Shown: positions 29,946 through 39,586, counted from the stretch's first letter. The stretch is DNA of 64,000 nucleotides from Corynebacterium choanae (GCF_003813965.1 NZ_CP033896.1:1364001-1428000); one strand, 5' to 3'. Program-made: numbers and translations. The notes: generated from the sequence alone by a model not told the origin.

Positions 29946-30256
29946 CCGCAATCGGCGTTGCCGAATGTGCGTTGGATAGCTTACACCACTGTAACGATGA
30001 GGGGAAATCTGCCATCAAATATTGCGGTGTTCCAGCCGGTTTCATCCGGTTCAGCCGTGGTGTTCCAAGCCGATGGAGGATGAACCCATCCTCGTTGAAA
30101 GTCGGGTGTTGTTACGTTTGCCAACACCCTGGTATCTGGCGCCGATAGAGCTCAGCCCACGCGATAAGCGCAGTCTGCCGCTTGTGTGAGAGGAATTCGC
30201 CCGTGCATCGAACAGCCGAAACAACCAAGGCAACCCCTGCACACAATCAGCGGCAT
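29946..30256. other. Intergenic region between ychJ and tRNA-Pro
   Basis: Holds two hairpins: GAGGATG/CATCCTC near 30077-30093 and GGGTGTTG/CAACACCC at 30104-30129, likely downstream structures of the ychJ gene. The tRNA promoter must also lie here; no clear hexamers were identified. Confidence 0.45.
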
Positions 30257-30658
30257 CTATGCCAGTGGGAGCGGCTCCACATAGCACCAATTGCCGGCAA
30301 TCTTGGTAAACAGTGACCGTTCCTGCATGACACCTGGCTGACCATCCTGGCGGTAGGCGGCGCTGAAAGTGACCGTCGGCGGAAACAGTGTGACATGTTC
30401 AACTGTGAGGGATTCCCACTTCAGACCCGGCGGAGGGGAAAGATCTTCAGGACAAGTATCGGGATGCCAGGTGCGCCGCACATAGGATTCATCACCAACC
30501 ACATAGGCGGTAAAACGACTGCGCATCAGCGCCTCCGGGGTGGGGGCGTTGCGGCCTGCGAGATATTGGCCACAACACGACTGAAAGTCGGTAGCACTAC
30601 CGCAGGGGCATTCCGTTGGGAAGCGGTCACTGTCGGTGGAAGCAAGCACGAAAACCAT
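30257..30658 (-). CDS. YchJ family (UPF0225) protein with SEC-C motif
   Basis: 133 aa. An N-terminal SEC-C zinc motif (PTECPCGSATDFQSCCGQYL) is followed by the family block ALMRSRFTAYVVGDESYVRRTWHP. The family function is unknown; SEC-C motifs bind zinc and often mediate contacts with nucleic acid or protein complexes. ATG 30658 has TTAAGG just upstream; the longer frame to 30748 is unlikely. Confidence 0.88.
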   Translation of the reverse strand: MVFVLASTDSDRFPTECPCGSATDFQSCCGQYLAGRNAPTPEALMRSRFTAYVVGDESYVRRTWHPDTCPEDLSPPPGLKWESLTVEHVTLFPPTVTFSAAYRQDGQPGVMQERSLFTKIAGNWCYVEPLPLA

Positions 30659-30786
30659 CCTTAAGCGAAAAGGAAACACACAACAACTGGGCAGGCCAGC
30701 ACGAGAGACAAATGAGTAAAACTCAAGCTTCAAGGATGCTCGCGACACCGACGCACACCCCCACGGTCGTTCACCCTTGCGGGATG

Positions 30787-31971
30787 TTAGCGATCGCGAT
30801 CTTCGATGGTGGCCGCACCGGTAATAATTTGTTCAATGCACGAATCGCCAGCGGACTCGAGAAGGAATTTCCGTTCCTGATCGGTGAGATCACCATGCAG
30901 CGAGATACGGCGTCGCAGCTGCATCGCAAACTCTGGTGCGCCAATGACCCGCGAAACTTCGACATCCACATTGTCTAGACCGCGGATGCGCTGATCCTTC
31001 GCCGCGATCCGAATAGCCTGGCTGGTTGCGGCTGCCAATGCAGAAAGCAGCAAACTCGTTGGGGAGAGCCCCAACCCCTTACCACCTAACGAACGCTCCC
31101 GATCAGTGGTGATCGTGGTGTCATCGAAGCGGACAAGATCGGTAAACCGACCCGCCGGAATAGACGTCGACGATGCCACCCCCTCCGGCATTCGGTCAGC
31201 CAGCTCGTCGGCATCGGTGAAGTATTCATCAGCCCACGCCCGAATAATGTCAGCAGCCCGGTGCGCAGCACCAGGTTTCGTCAACAGATGATCAACTTTT
31301 TCCAGGGCGACCAGTGATTTCGGATAACGTGCGGTGAGGAAAATATTTTGCGCATTATCAATACCAACCGTTTGATCGATAGGAGAATGAAGAATCAATA
31401 ACGGTTTCCGAAGCTTTGGAATGTGTTGTTCAGGGTTGATCTCGGCGAGATCCTCTAAAAATGGTCGACTAATGGTCACGTCCCTCCCGCCGAGCGACAA
31501 TGTCACCGCACCACGCTCATCAACCTCAGAGATCCGATCAGCAAAATGCAACACCGCATGGGCAGGATCAAAAGGCGCACCAATGGTGGCAACAGCTTTC
31601 AATTTCGGCATCAGGGTGGCAGCTTTCAGCGATGCTGCGCCACCGAGTGAATGACCAATAAGCAATTTCGGTGCTTCGTAGGTTTCTTCCAGCCAGTGGT
31701 AGGCGCTCACTAAATCCAACACATTCGAACTAAATGAGGTTTCCGCAAAGTCACCTTCTGATTGCCCCAGACCAGGGAAATCAAAGCGAAGACATGCCAC
31801 CCCTTGGGCGGCCAGCCGTTTACAAACCCGGGAAGCAGCGGGAGTGAACCGCGATCCGGTGAAACAGTGCGCAAACACCGCCCAAGCCACCGGCTGTTGA
31901 TCTGGCATATCAATGGTGCCAGCCATATTGGTTCCTGCATGAGCTGGGATCGCGACAGAAAACGAATGCAT
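30787..31971 (-). CDS. Alpha/beta hydrolase - OsmC fusion protein
   Basis: 394 aa. Residues about 1-255 form an alpha/beta hydrolase: FDFPGLGQSEGDF, nucleophile elbow LLIGHSLGGAA, acid in LILHSPIDQTVG and His in VDHLLTKPG. Residues about 265-394 are an OsmC/Ohr-type domain (TDRERSLGGKGLGLSPTSLLLSALAAATSQ). OsmC proteins reduce organic hydroperoxides, but the second Cys environment here (ESAGDSCIEQ) should be checked before assuming peroxidase activity. The fusion is known in several bacteria; its combined role is not established. ATG 31971 starts MHSFSVAIPAHAG; AAGGAG lies 14 bases upstream. Confidence 0.85.
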   Translation of the reverse strand: MHSFSVAIPAHAGTNMAGTIDMPDQQPVAWAVFAHCFTGSRFTPAASRVCKRLAAQGVACLRFDFPGLGQSEGDFAETSFSSNVLDLVSAYHWLEETYEAPKLLIGHSLGGAASLKAATLMPKLKAVATIGAPFDPAHAVLHFADRISEVDERGAVTLSLGGRDVTISRPFLEDLAEINPEQHIPKLRKPLLILHSPIDQTVGIDNAQNIFLTARYPKSLVALEKVDHLLTKPGAAHRAADIIRAWADEYFTDADELADRMPEGVASSTSIPAGRFTDLVRFDDTTITTDRERSLGGKGLGLSPTSLLLSALAAATSQAIRIAAKDQRIRGLDNVDVEVSRVIGAPEFAMQLRRRISLHGDLTDQERKFLLESAGDSCIEQIITGAATIEDRDR

Positions 31972-32465
31972 AACGGTGAGAAAGGCTCCTTGGTGAATCA
32001 GCAATTGGCCGCACAGTGTGTAGTTGGGAAGAACACCAGCGCGTACCGAATTCAACTACTTGTTGGGGACACACGGCGCGATGAACGTGCTTACTTGCTA
32101 CGTCAGTTTGCCAATTCGCTTAAAAAACAGAGGGGTGGTGGACAGTTGCAGAACACTCTTGCCAAATTCCCAACCTAGAGCACGTCCCTGAGAAGAAAAT
32201 ACCAGTCACACTGTGAAAGTAGTAAGAGTTCTGCACCGATGCTGCCGCTAGTTCACTGTTGGGGCGTTGAATCGCTCTGTGCGGTAGACGCCTAGGTGTC
32301 CCACAACCGTGCGACGTACTAAAGTTTGCAGTTGAGACAAACGGCAATACCCCCCAAGCAGACACCTCCGATGCTTCAGATACCCTTGGCTGCATAGCGC
32401 CCTGTACACCGCGTAGGAGTGTTGACGGGTGAGCCAAGAATTCGAAAAACGTGGAGTGATGACAA
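31972..32465. other. Divergent intergenic region before secA2
   Basis: 494 bases between two divergent genes. TTGACG at about 32421 may be a -35 element of secA2. GGAG about 8 bases before GTG 32466 is the secA2 ribosome-binding site. Nothing else is recognised. Confidence 0.4.
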
Positions 32466-34775
32466 GTGGCAGGCTTTGACTGGTTTTGGAAAGCAATGGG
32501 GCAGGGGTCTTCGAGAAACCAGAAACGAAGCCACAAGATTGTGGCAGCCGCCGCTGATCACACGGAACGATTCCGGCAGTGCAGTGATGATGAATTACGT
32601 GCTGCGGTAGCCACCACGATTGGCCCTACAGGATTGCAGGATCCGGCAGGATTCCTCGCAATTCTTGGTATTGCTGCTGAACGAACACTCGGATTTACTC
32701 CCTATCCGCCGCAGGCCCAAGGAACATTGCGGCTCCTCGAAGGAGACGTCATCCACATGGCCACCGGGGAGGGGAAAACATTGGTCGGTGCGATGGCTGC
32801 AACCGGATATGCGTTGATGGGAAAACGGGTGCATGCCATTACCGTCAATGATTATCTGGCGCAGCGTGACGCAGCGTGGATGCGTCCATTGGTCGAATTT
32901 TTCGGCCTCACAGTCGGTGCAATCGCAGAGAAACTCACCCCTGCCGAGCGACGCGAAGTGTATCGGTGCAATATTGTGTACGGTCCGGTTAATGAAATCG
33001 GCTTCGACGTCCTGCGTGACCAGCTAATTGTGCGTCGCGAAGACACGGTGCAAACCCCTGCTGATGTGGCAATTGTTGACGAGGCTGACAGTGTGCTCGT
33101 CGACGAAGCACTGGTGCCGTTGGTGCTTGCAGGAAGCCAGCCGGGGCGTGCCCCCCAAGGGAAAATCACGCAGCTGGTAAAAAAACTCAAGCTGGGTGAA
33201 GATTTCACTACCGACGATGAGCGGCGCAACGTGTTTCTCACCGAACAGGGGGCGAACAAGGTTGAACAAGCACTCGGAATTGAGTCGCTGTATAACGACG
33301 AACATGTTGGCACCACGCTGGTACAGGTGAATTTGGCGTTACACGCCCAAGAGCTCCTGCTGCGCGATGTGCATTATTTGGTACGTGATGGGAAAGTCGC
33401 TCTCATCGATGCGTCGAAGGGGCGGGTCGCTGATCTGCAGCGATGGCCTGATGGCTTGCAAGCCGCAGTGGAGGCGAAAGAGGGGATCGCCGTCACGGAA
33501 GGCGGCCGGATTTTGGACACGATCACGTTGCAAGCATTACTTGGTCGATATCCGGTTGTTTGCGGTATGACTGGCACGGCAAAAGAAGCAACTGATCAGC
33601 TGCGGGAATTTTATAATCTGCAGGTTTCTGTAATTGAGCGTAATCATCCATTGCAGCGCTTCGATGAGCAGGATCGGGTGTACGCCACCATGGACGCTAA
33701 AAAGCTGGCGATTATCGATGAGATTCGGCGGGTTCATGCCACCGGCCAGCCGGTGTTGGTTGGCACCCAAGATGTTGCCGAATCAGAAGAGTTGGCTGCC
33801 GCATTAGCTGAGTATGACATTGCTGTCAATGTGTTGAATGCGAAAAACGATGCGGAAGAAGCGCGCATTATTGCCGAAGCAGGTGATGTTGGCCGGGTGA
33901 CTGTGTCAACACAGATGGCCGGTCGGGGTACTGACATCAAGCTCGGTGGCGCTGACGAAGCTGATCACGACCAGGTGGCTGCTGTCGGTGGGCTGTGTGT
34001 TATTGGTACTGGACGGCATCGTTCGTCGCGACTTGATAACCAGTTGCGGGGACGTGCCGGCCGGCAGGGCGATCCGGGCAAAAGTGTGTTTTTCGTCTCC
34101 CTGGAAGATGACATGGTTGCTGCTGGTGGCGCCGGGGAGGAAGTGAATGCAACACCAGACCAGTTTGGGTTTATCGATTCAAAACGCATCCGTGACTTTA
34201 TTGAACACTGCCAGCGGGTCACCGAAGGGCAACTGCTAGAAATCCACTCCCAAACATGGAAGTACAACAAACTCATCTCGGATCAGCGGGTGATTATTGA
34301 TAAGCGAAGGGCAGAAATTCTCGACACCGATGCTGCACTAACGGCACTTGGGGCACGTGCCCCGCAGCGTCTAGCGCAGTTGGAAGAAACCGTTGCACCC
34401 GAAGTTTTAGCGCAGGCCGCTCGGGAAATCTTGTTGTATCACCTCGACCAGGGATGGAGCGACCATCTCGCGTTGCTTGATGATGTGCGGGAATCCATTC
34501 ACCTGCGAGCAATCGCGCGGGAAACACCACTTGATGAATTCCACCGGATCGCTGTGACCGAATTTAAAGCATTGGCCGATACAGCGATGGAAGCTGCTGT
34601 GGATACGTTTAGCACTGTACTTATCGACAATGATGGTGCACATCTCGACGAGGCAGGCTTGGCGCGCCCATCGGCGACGTGGACGTATATGGTCAACGAC
34701 AATCCATTGTCGTCGAACGGGAACTTTGTGAAAAAAGCAGTCCGGGTGATGTTTGGCAGGAACAACGAAAACTAG
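32466..34775 (+). CDS. secA2: Accessory secretion ATPase SecA2
   Basis: 769 aa, shorter than housekeeping SecA. DEAD motor motifs: ATGEGKT at 99-105, VDEADSVLVDEA, GMTGTAKEA, STQMAGRGTDIKLGG and RGRAGRQGDPG; the C-terminal SecB/zinc-binding tail is missing, as usual for SecA2. It drives export of a subset of proteins through SecYEG in mycolata. The following genes odhI and ftsR give the conserved corynebacterial/mycobacterial order. Confidence 0.95.
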   Translation: MAGFDWFWKAMGQGSSRNQKRSHKIVAAAADHTERFRQCSDDELRAAVATTIGPTGLQDPAGFLAILGIAAERTLGFTPYPPQAQGTLRLLEGDVIHMATGEGKTLVGAMAATGYALMGKRVHAITVNDYLAQRDAAWMRPLVEFFGLTVGAIAEKLTPAERREVYRCNIVYGPVNEIGFDVLRDQLIVRREDTVQTPADVAIVDEADSVLVDEALVPLVLAGSQPGRAPQGKITQLVKKLKLGEDFTTDDERRNVFLTEQGANKVEQALGIESLYNDEHVGTTLVQVNLALHAQELLLRDVHYLVRDGKVALIDASKGRVADLQRWPDGLQAAVEAKEGIAVTEGGRILDTITLQALLGRYPVVCGMTGTAKEATDQLREFYNLQVSVIERNHPLQRFDEQDRVYATMDAKKLAIIDEIRRVHATGQPVLVGTQDVAESEELAAALAEYDIAVNVLNAKNDAEEARIIAEAGDVGRVTVSTQMAGRGTDIKLGGADEADHDQVAAVGGLCVIGTGRHRSSRLDNQLRGRAGRQGDPGKSVFFVSLEDDMVAAGGAGEEVNATPDQFGFIDSKRIRDFIEHCQRVTEGQLLEIHSQTWKYNKLISDQRVIIDKRRAEILDTDAALTALGARAPQRLAQLEETVAPEVLAQAAREILLYHLDQGWSDHLALLDDVRESIHLRAIARETPLDEFHRIAVTEFKALADTAMEAAVDTFSTVLIDNDGAHLDEAGLARPSATWTYMVNDNPLSSNGNFVKKAVRVMFGRNNEN

Positions 34776-35054
34776 CGAGCTGAAGGGCTGAAGATGTTGG
34801 TCTGCCAGGTGGCGTGCTGACACTATTGCAGGTTGTTGCCATGGTTGCTGAGTGTTACTGCCGGCCAGATCCCAGCATTGCTGACAGTGTCACAGGTGGC
34901 GGCGGCCAAGTTAGCACCCACGAGTGACAAACGTGGCCTACAATGGTCGCGTATGACTGTGCGGCGCGGATAGGCTGTGGCGTGGCGCCGTCACTGAGCA
35001 GTGTTTTGTTCTGAAATTTTGAGCAGTTTACAGCTAGACGCGAAAGGAACCACT

Positions 35055-35486
35055 ATGAGCGAGCAGCAGGGTAGTTATGAATCGCAGGTTGAAACCACCT
35101 CGGTGTTCCGAGCTGAGTTACTCAAAGACATGGAGCAGTCTGCTCCCGCTCCGGCTGCCGCTAGCCAGGCAAGTGCAATTCCGGCCGGTGCCGGGTTGCT
35201 AGTGGTCAAGCGTGGCCCCAATAGTGGTGCGCGTTTCCTGCTCGATCAGGAAGTGACCAGTGTTGGTCGGAGCCCAGAGTCGGATATTTTCCTAGACGAT
35301 GTTACGGTCTCTCGCCGCCATGCAGAGTTCCGCATGGCTGATGGTGAGTTCCGGGTGTGTGATCTGGGGTCGCTCAACGGTACTTATGTCAACCGTGAAC
35401 CGAAAGATGAGCAGACGGTGCACGATGGTGACGAGATTCAGATTGGTAAGTTCCGGCTGGTCTTTGTTGCCGGCCGCAGCGCTTAA
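35055..35486 (+). CDS. odhI: FHA-domain regulator OdhI (GarA)
   Basis: 143 aa, the same length I recall for C. glutamicum OdhI. The phosphorylated N-terminal motif VETTSVFRAELL carries Thr14 and Thr15, targets of PknG-type kinases. The FHA domain (about 50-140) shows VGRSPESDIFL, VSRRHAEF and GSLNGTYVNRE. Unphosphorylated OdhI binds and inhibits 2-oxoglutarate dehydrogenase (OdhA), directing carbon to glutamate. ATG 35055 has AAAGGAA upstream. Confidence 0.96.
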   Translation: MSEQQGSYESQVETTSVFRAELLKDMEQSAPAPAAASQASAIPAGAGLLVVKRGPNSGARFLLDQEVTSVGRSPESDIFLDDVTVSRRHAEFRMADGEFRVCDLGSLNGTYVNREPKDEQTVHDGDEIQIGKFRLVFVAGRSA

Positions 35487-35633
35487 GCCATAGTACCGCT
35501 GAGGTACCCTCCGTCTGCTGGCGAACAGTGTTGTTCCGGTCACAACCGGGGCTTGACAGTGCGGTGGGGCCGGCGGTGACATATACACAACAACGGGTGA
35601 GTAGGTCTTCTCGCAGGATTGGTTTATACCGCC

Positions 35634-35667
35634 GGCGGGCAGTGTCCTGCTCGCCCGTATGTTTTTT
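35634..35667 (+). terminator. Terminator after odhI
   Basis: GGCGGGCAG pairs with CTGCTCGCC (one G-T pair) around TGTC, followed by CGTATGTTTTTT. Intrinsic terminator geometry, oriented with odhI. Confidence 0.65.
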
Positions 35668-35855
35668 CGGCTGGTGCATCACTGTGGTGATGGGCGCGTC
35701 TTCTACAGCGTTTAGGCGCATGTATCTTTTTTTTTCGCGGGATCTGCGGCGTGGTGAGTGTAGCCAGTAGGCAATCGGCAGTGGATAGCTGCAGAAGCCA
35801 AGTGGTGGCGACACGCCGCCCCCTGCGCTAAGGGTGAGCCTGAGGGTGTAGAAAG

Positions 35856-35906
35856 TCAAGGAATTTTCCTTGATATATCCCTCGCGGTGGACTTTCGTTG
35901 TAAAGT
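35856..35906 (+). promoter_or_regulatory. Inverted repeats upstream of ftsR
   Basis: TCAAGGAA-TT-TTCCTTGA (35856-35873) is a perfect palindrome with a 2-base centre, followed by ACTTT-CGTTGT-AAAGT at about 35890-35905. Either may be an operator, for example for autoregulation by the MerR-family product downstream. No experiment is implied. Confidence 0.45.
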
Positions 35907-35998
35907 TTCTTCCAGAACATGATCGACACGCCGGCAGACAGCTGCTAAATCCGTGGTGATTGCCGTGAAGTGGTGGCCTTGGAAGGAAAATCGGAAAT

Positions 35999-36736
35999 AT
36001 GAATGCGTTGCGTGCTGTGAACTCCGCCGACCAAGGTGCTCACAAAACACTGGGTAACAATCAGAAGACGATGAGCATCGGTGAGGTGCATCAGCAGTTG
36101 CAGGCGGAATTTTCGGATGTGACTTTGTCCCGGATCCGCTATTACGAGCAAGAGGGATTAGTTTCGCCTCGGCGGACGGCCAGCGGTTATCGCCGTTACA
36201 CCGAATCTGATGTGGAACGCATTCGCTATGTCCTCACCCAGCAGCGTGATAATTTTCTACCGCTGAAAGTGATTAAGGAACATCTCGACGCACTTGATGA
36301 TGGCACTGTGGTGGCCATGATGGCGACGAAGTCGACCAAGCCACTGGATATGCGCCAGCCACTTGCTACAACTCAGCAGCGGTACACGGTGAAAACACTG
36401 AGTGAAGCGGCAGGGGTGCCGGTTCAGGCGGTGAAACGGTTGACTGAGGCGGGGATTTTGCAGCCAGGTCGGGAGGGTCTGTACGACGCCGATGATGTCA
36501 CTATTGCGAAGGCTGCGTTTGCACTCAACGGTTTTGGGCTGGGCATTCGGCAGCTCGATCAGCTCAAGAAGCAGGCTGATCGACAGTCGGCGCTGATTGC
36601 TCAGGTTGCGGTGCGTTCTACTGAACATTTCACGGCGGAACGCTCCTTGCATCAAGAAGAGGTGAGCTTGCAAGTGGCCTCCCTGATGCAGAATCTGCAT
36701 GGAGTGCTGGTCCGCAAAGGTATTCACCGCCCATAA
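35999..36736 (+). CDS. ftsR: MerR-family regulator FtsR
   Basis: 245 aa. Two MerR-like wHTH regions are visible: IGEVHQQL...LSRIRYYEQEGLVSPRRTASGYRRY near the N-terminus, and a second HTH-like region YTVKTLSEAAGVPVQAVKRLTEAGIL near residue 125. In C. glutamicum the gene after odhI encodes FtsR, an activator of ftsZ; the mycobacterial homologue is Rv1828. GGAAGGAAAA precedes ATG 35999. Confidence 0.92.
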   Translation: MNALRAVNSADQGAHKTLGNNQKTMSIGEVHQQLQAEFSDVTLSRIRYYEQEGLVSPRRTASGYRRYTESDVERIRYVLTQQRDNFLPLKVIKEHLDALDDGTVVAMMATKSTKPLDMRQPLATTQQRYTVKTLSEAAGVPVQAVKRLTEAGILQPGREGLYDADDVTIAKAAFALNGFGLGIRQLDQLKKQADRQSALIAQVAVRSTEHFTAERSLHQEEVSLQVASLMQNLHGVLVRKGIHRP

Positions 36737-37217
36737 CTGTTTTTCTGCTGCACATCGCACCGCATTCCCCCTATTTGGGTGGGATGCGGTGCGGTGCTCG
36801 TGCTGCGGTTGGTGACCTTGGAGAAAGCAGGGGTGTGATGGGTGTGACCTGTGTGTTTGTGGTGTTTTTCGCAGAGCTGGCACACGTTATGCCGCAACAC
36901 TGATACTGCTGTGAACAATGTGAAAATAAATAATTAAAGAAAACGGTGTGTCATGAGATGACACCCCGGTAATTTGGCCTTACACTCATGGGAGTTACAC
37001 CTCAACACTGCAGGTAAAGCCCCGTTGCTGCAACAGGTTCCGCGCAGCAACACCGGTAACCCGCCTTCGATTGTCGGATTTCAGTCACGCCTTGCAGGCT
37101 TGGCTATCACAGCGGAGATGCGAACAACCCAAGCAGGGGCCGGGCGGTGATATGTGCAGGTGTTGTGCGCTAGCAATGTTGAGCTGCGCCGCAACCATAC
37201 TTCCAAGGAAAACCAAC
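36737..37217. other. Region between the two MerR genes
   Basis: 481 bases. A GC-rich hairpin (CGCACCGCAT with ATGCGGTGCG, about 36757-36795) probably ends ftsR. GTGTCA-TGAGA-TGACAC at 36948-36964 is a perfect inverted repeat, and two TTACAC hexamers lie about 25 bases further on. In mycobacteria a bifunctional-nuclease-family gene (Rv1829) sits here; none is present. Confidence 0.5.
36948..36964 (+). promoter_or_regulatory. Operator-like inverted repeat before the second merR gene
   Basis: GTGTCA-N5-TGACAC, 6-bp arms, about 250 bases before the start codon at 37218. A possible regulator site; the factor is unknown. Confidence 0.4.
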
Positions 37218-37760
37218 GTGAATGCTAAGCCCCCAATTCAAGAAGCACTCTTTGATTTAGGACCCGATGAAGAAGTCGGCTACCGGGTACCAATCGCCTG
37301 TCAGGTGGCCAACATCTCCTACCGGCAGCTCGATTATTGGGCACGCACCAAACTCGTAGTGCCCTCCATTCGTGGCGCCCGCGGATCCGGTTCACAGCGG
37401 TTGTATTCGTTTAAAGATATTTTGGTGCTCAAGATCGTCAAACGGCTGCTTGACACCGGGATTTCGCTGCAAAATATCCGCCTTGCGGTGGCGAAACTTC
37501 ATGAGCTTGGGGTGGATGATATTGCCACAATCACGCTGGTATCTGACGGCAAGACAGTCTACGAATGTCGCTCCAATGATGAAGTCATCGACCTGCTCTC
37601 CGGCGGGCAGGGTGTATTCGGGATCGCTATTCCAGGCATCATGAGAGAGCTTTCTGGCACTATTCAAGCCTTCCCAAGCGAACGGGTGGGGGATGCCAAA
37701 CCGAAAGCCGATGGGCTACCAGATGATTTGGCGGCGCGTCGCGAAGCACGGCACGCCTAA
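37218..37760 (+). CDS. MerR-family regulator (Rv1830/ResR-type)
   Basis: 180 aa. The short leader PIQEALFDLGPDEEVGYRVP precedes an HTH (ACQVANISYRQLDYWARTKL, then SGSQRLYSFKDILVLKIVKRLLD). This pattern matches the MerR-like protein that follows FtsR and the nuclease-like gene in Corynebacteriales (Rv1830 in M. tuberculosis, linked to growth and division control). GTG 37218 has AAGGAA upstream and places the conserved leader at the N-terminus; upstream frame is non-coding. Confidence 0.87.
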   Translation: MNAKPPIQEALFDLGPDEEVGYRVPIACQVANISYRQLDYWARTKLVVPSIRGARGSGSQRLYSFKDILVLKIVKRLLDTGISLQNIRLAVAKLHELGVDDIATITLVSDGKTVYECRSNDEVIDLLSGGQGVFGIAIPGIMRELSGTIQAFPSERVGDAKPKADGLPDDLAARREARHA

Positions 37761-38318
37761 CTGTCACGGAACTCATGATTTCCACGCCGGCTAATTCCTG
37801 CATGAGGGGCTGCAGGGATGAGCCGGCTTCGTCGTTGTTTCCATCAGCATTAGCGCAAGACATGCCTGCTGCGAAGCGCCGGGAGTGGGGTCGCATCGGC
37901 GCAGAAAAACCGTAGCAATAAATCCTTTGAGGGGCGGCTAAAAAGGCTGCACAGACCCTGGCAAAACCCCGCATGAGAAAACTGGTGGGTCGACCATTAC
38001 CCCCCAGTAGGTCAAGGATAAATACTTGACCAGCGCCACGGTGTGGGGAGGCGTTCGGCAAGTTGGACTACTGCGAGATGGCACCGTGGAGTGTTATTAC
38101 ACCTGCTACAACGCGGCCAATACCCGCCAGATGGCCTGTGCAGACCGGGATTTTTTGCTATCTCGCCGCACAATCCGCCCGCCTCGTGTGATAATAAGCG
38201 GTGGAAGGCCAGGGACACACCGCCCATCCTCGTTGCACCGACAGGCAACCATTTCCTGTCATCGAAAACGGGCGGTGTTCTATCCGGTGCACCCGCGAAA
38301 CATCAAGGAGCACAATCC
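37761..38318. other. Region before the DUF4132 gene
   Basis: 558 bases with no supported gene. GGTCAAG-N8-CTTGACC at 38010-38031 is a strong inverted repeat, reminiscent of the TCAAGGAA palindrome before ftsR. AAGGAG at 38305-38310 is the ribosome-binding site of the next gene. Confidence 0.45.
38010..38031 (+). promoter_or_regulatory. Operator-like inverted repeat
   Basis: GGTCAAG (38010-38016) and CTTGACC (38025-38031) separated by 8 bases, upstream of the DUF4132 gene. Confidence 0.45.
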
Positions 38319-39230
38319 GTGTCAATCAATGACCTGTTATGGGTTTCGAGCGGCGACTATTCCTACGCGTTTTCCAGCGAAGGCACCATCGTGGTTCGTA
38401 AACGATCCCACAACACCATTTTGGAAGAAATTCCGAAACGCGCTAAGCGCAACGATGTCTACAAGCGGATGAAGCAAGCCATCAAAATCAACAAAGAGCT
38501 CGCCGAAGCCGACGCCGATCACAAGCCGCTTGTTCCAGAAATCAACCGGAGTCTGCGCAGCTGGATGACCGGCGACACTAGTTGGACAGCGGCCACGTTA
38601 ATCGAGCGTTGGGCTGATAAACACTGGCGAAAAGCACTCAGCAACCTGGTGATCGAAGTTGGTGGGAAGAAAGGATTCCTCACCGATATTCAAGACAAAA
38701 CGGTGATGATTACCCGGCGCAGTGGCCGGGTGCGGAAAATCTCGGTGAAGAAAAACGATCCGATTTTGCTGCCCCACCCAACCACGATGAAACGCTTAAC
38801 ACAATGGCAGGATGCCGCCGAGCGGATGGGAATCCAACAGGGCTACCGGCAACTTGAACGGCCCGTATTCCGCAATGAGCCAGATATTGAAGCCATGGAG
38901 CAGCGCCTGCAGGCGCATGCCGGCGGTCGCTGGTATCGCCAAGGACCTGATTCCCGACTGGACGCACTGTGTGCCCGGGAAGGCATGGAGATCCACGACG
39001 GGCAGATTGAGACAAAATATGAAACCAAAAACGGTGGCGTGGTGAAATTCGTCGCCGAATGTCTCACCACGAAACCCGGTGAATTAACCACGATGTTCTT
39101 CTTCTTCACCGACGGCGACGGGCAGCCACTCGACCAGGTAAGTCACGCGATCTACTCGGAGTCGATTCGTACCGCAATGATTTTGAAAGCACAGGCCGAC
39201 GTGCAGCTTGATGCGCTGCCAAAAATGTAG
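38319..39230 (+). CDS. DUF4132-domain protein
   Basis: 303 aa. The C-terminal half has features of DUF4132 proteins (RLTQWQDAAERMGIQQGYRQ, LERPVFRNEPD; GQPLDQVSHAIYSESIRTAM). The N-terminal half is basic (VVRKRSHNTILEEIPKRAKR). Function is unknown; family members often occur in WGR/MolR-type proteins. GTG 38319 has AAGGAG at an ideal 8-base distance, which decides the start. It stands alone, with an inverted repeat 290 bases upstream. Confidence 0.8.
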   Translation: MSINDLLWVSSGDYSYAFSSEGTIVVRKRSHNTILEEIPKRAKRNDVYKRMKQAIKINKELAEADADHKPLVPEINRSLRSWMTGDTSWTAATLIERWADKHWRKALSNLVIEVGGKKGFLTDIQDKTVMITRRSGRVRKISVKKNDPILLPHPTTMKRLTQWQDAAERMGIQQGYRQLERPVFRNEPDIEAMEQRLQAHAGGRWYRQGPDSRLDALCAREGMEIHDGQIETKYETKNGGVVKFVAECLTTKPGELTTMFFFFTDGDGQPLDQVSHAIYSESIRTAMILKAQADVQLDALPKM

Positions 39231-39586
39231 CGCAACTCAAAGACGGCCTCCGGTGGGGCAATAGTGTTCAGTACAGGTAAACACCGAGAAACTTTTGCCC
39301 CATCTGTTTGCCGAAACCACCCTGCGGTCGGTACAAGTTTGCCAACCTCTTTTCGGCCGCAGGGATTCAGAGAGCCTCCTCTTCAGCGGGCGGAAACCAA
39401 GCCAGGTATCGGCCACTCTTGTTTAATGAGCCAGCCGACCGCGATGTGGGATCCAGGGAAACGTCCATCTCGAGCGTGCTCGACGGTGGGGAATAGGTGC
39501 ATTACCCCCGCCGCTTCAGCCCTACATCCACAGGGACTACCTCCCGGGCAGCGCCGGGTAAAAACCAGGGTTACCAAATACAGCGC
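39231..39586. other. Convergent intergenic region
   Basis: About 355 bases between two convergent genes. No convincing gene, terminator or repeat was found. Confidence 0.35.

Larger units (their letters stand above)
35487..35998. other. Region between odhI and ftsR
   Basis: 511 bases with a terminator at 35634-35667, a small hairpin CATCAC-TGTG-GTGATG at about 35677-35692 and the inverted repeats before ftsR at 35856-35906. No gene is supported. Confidence 0.5.
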
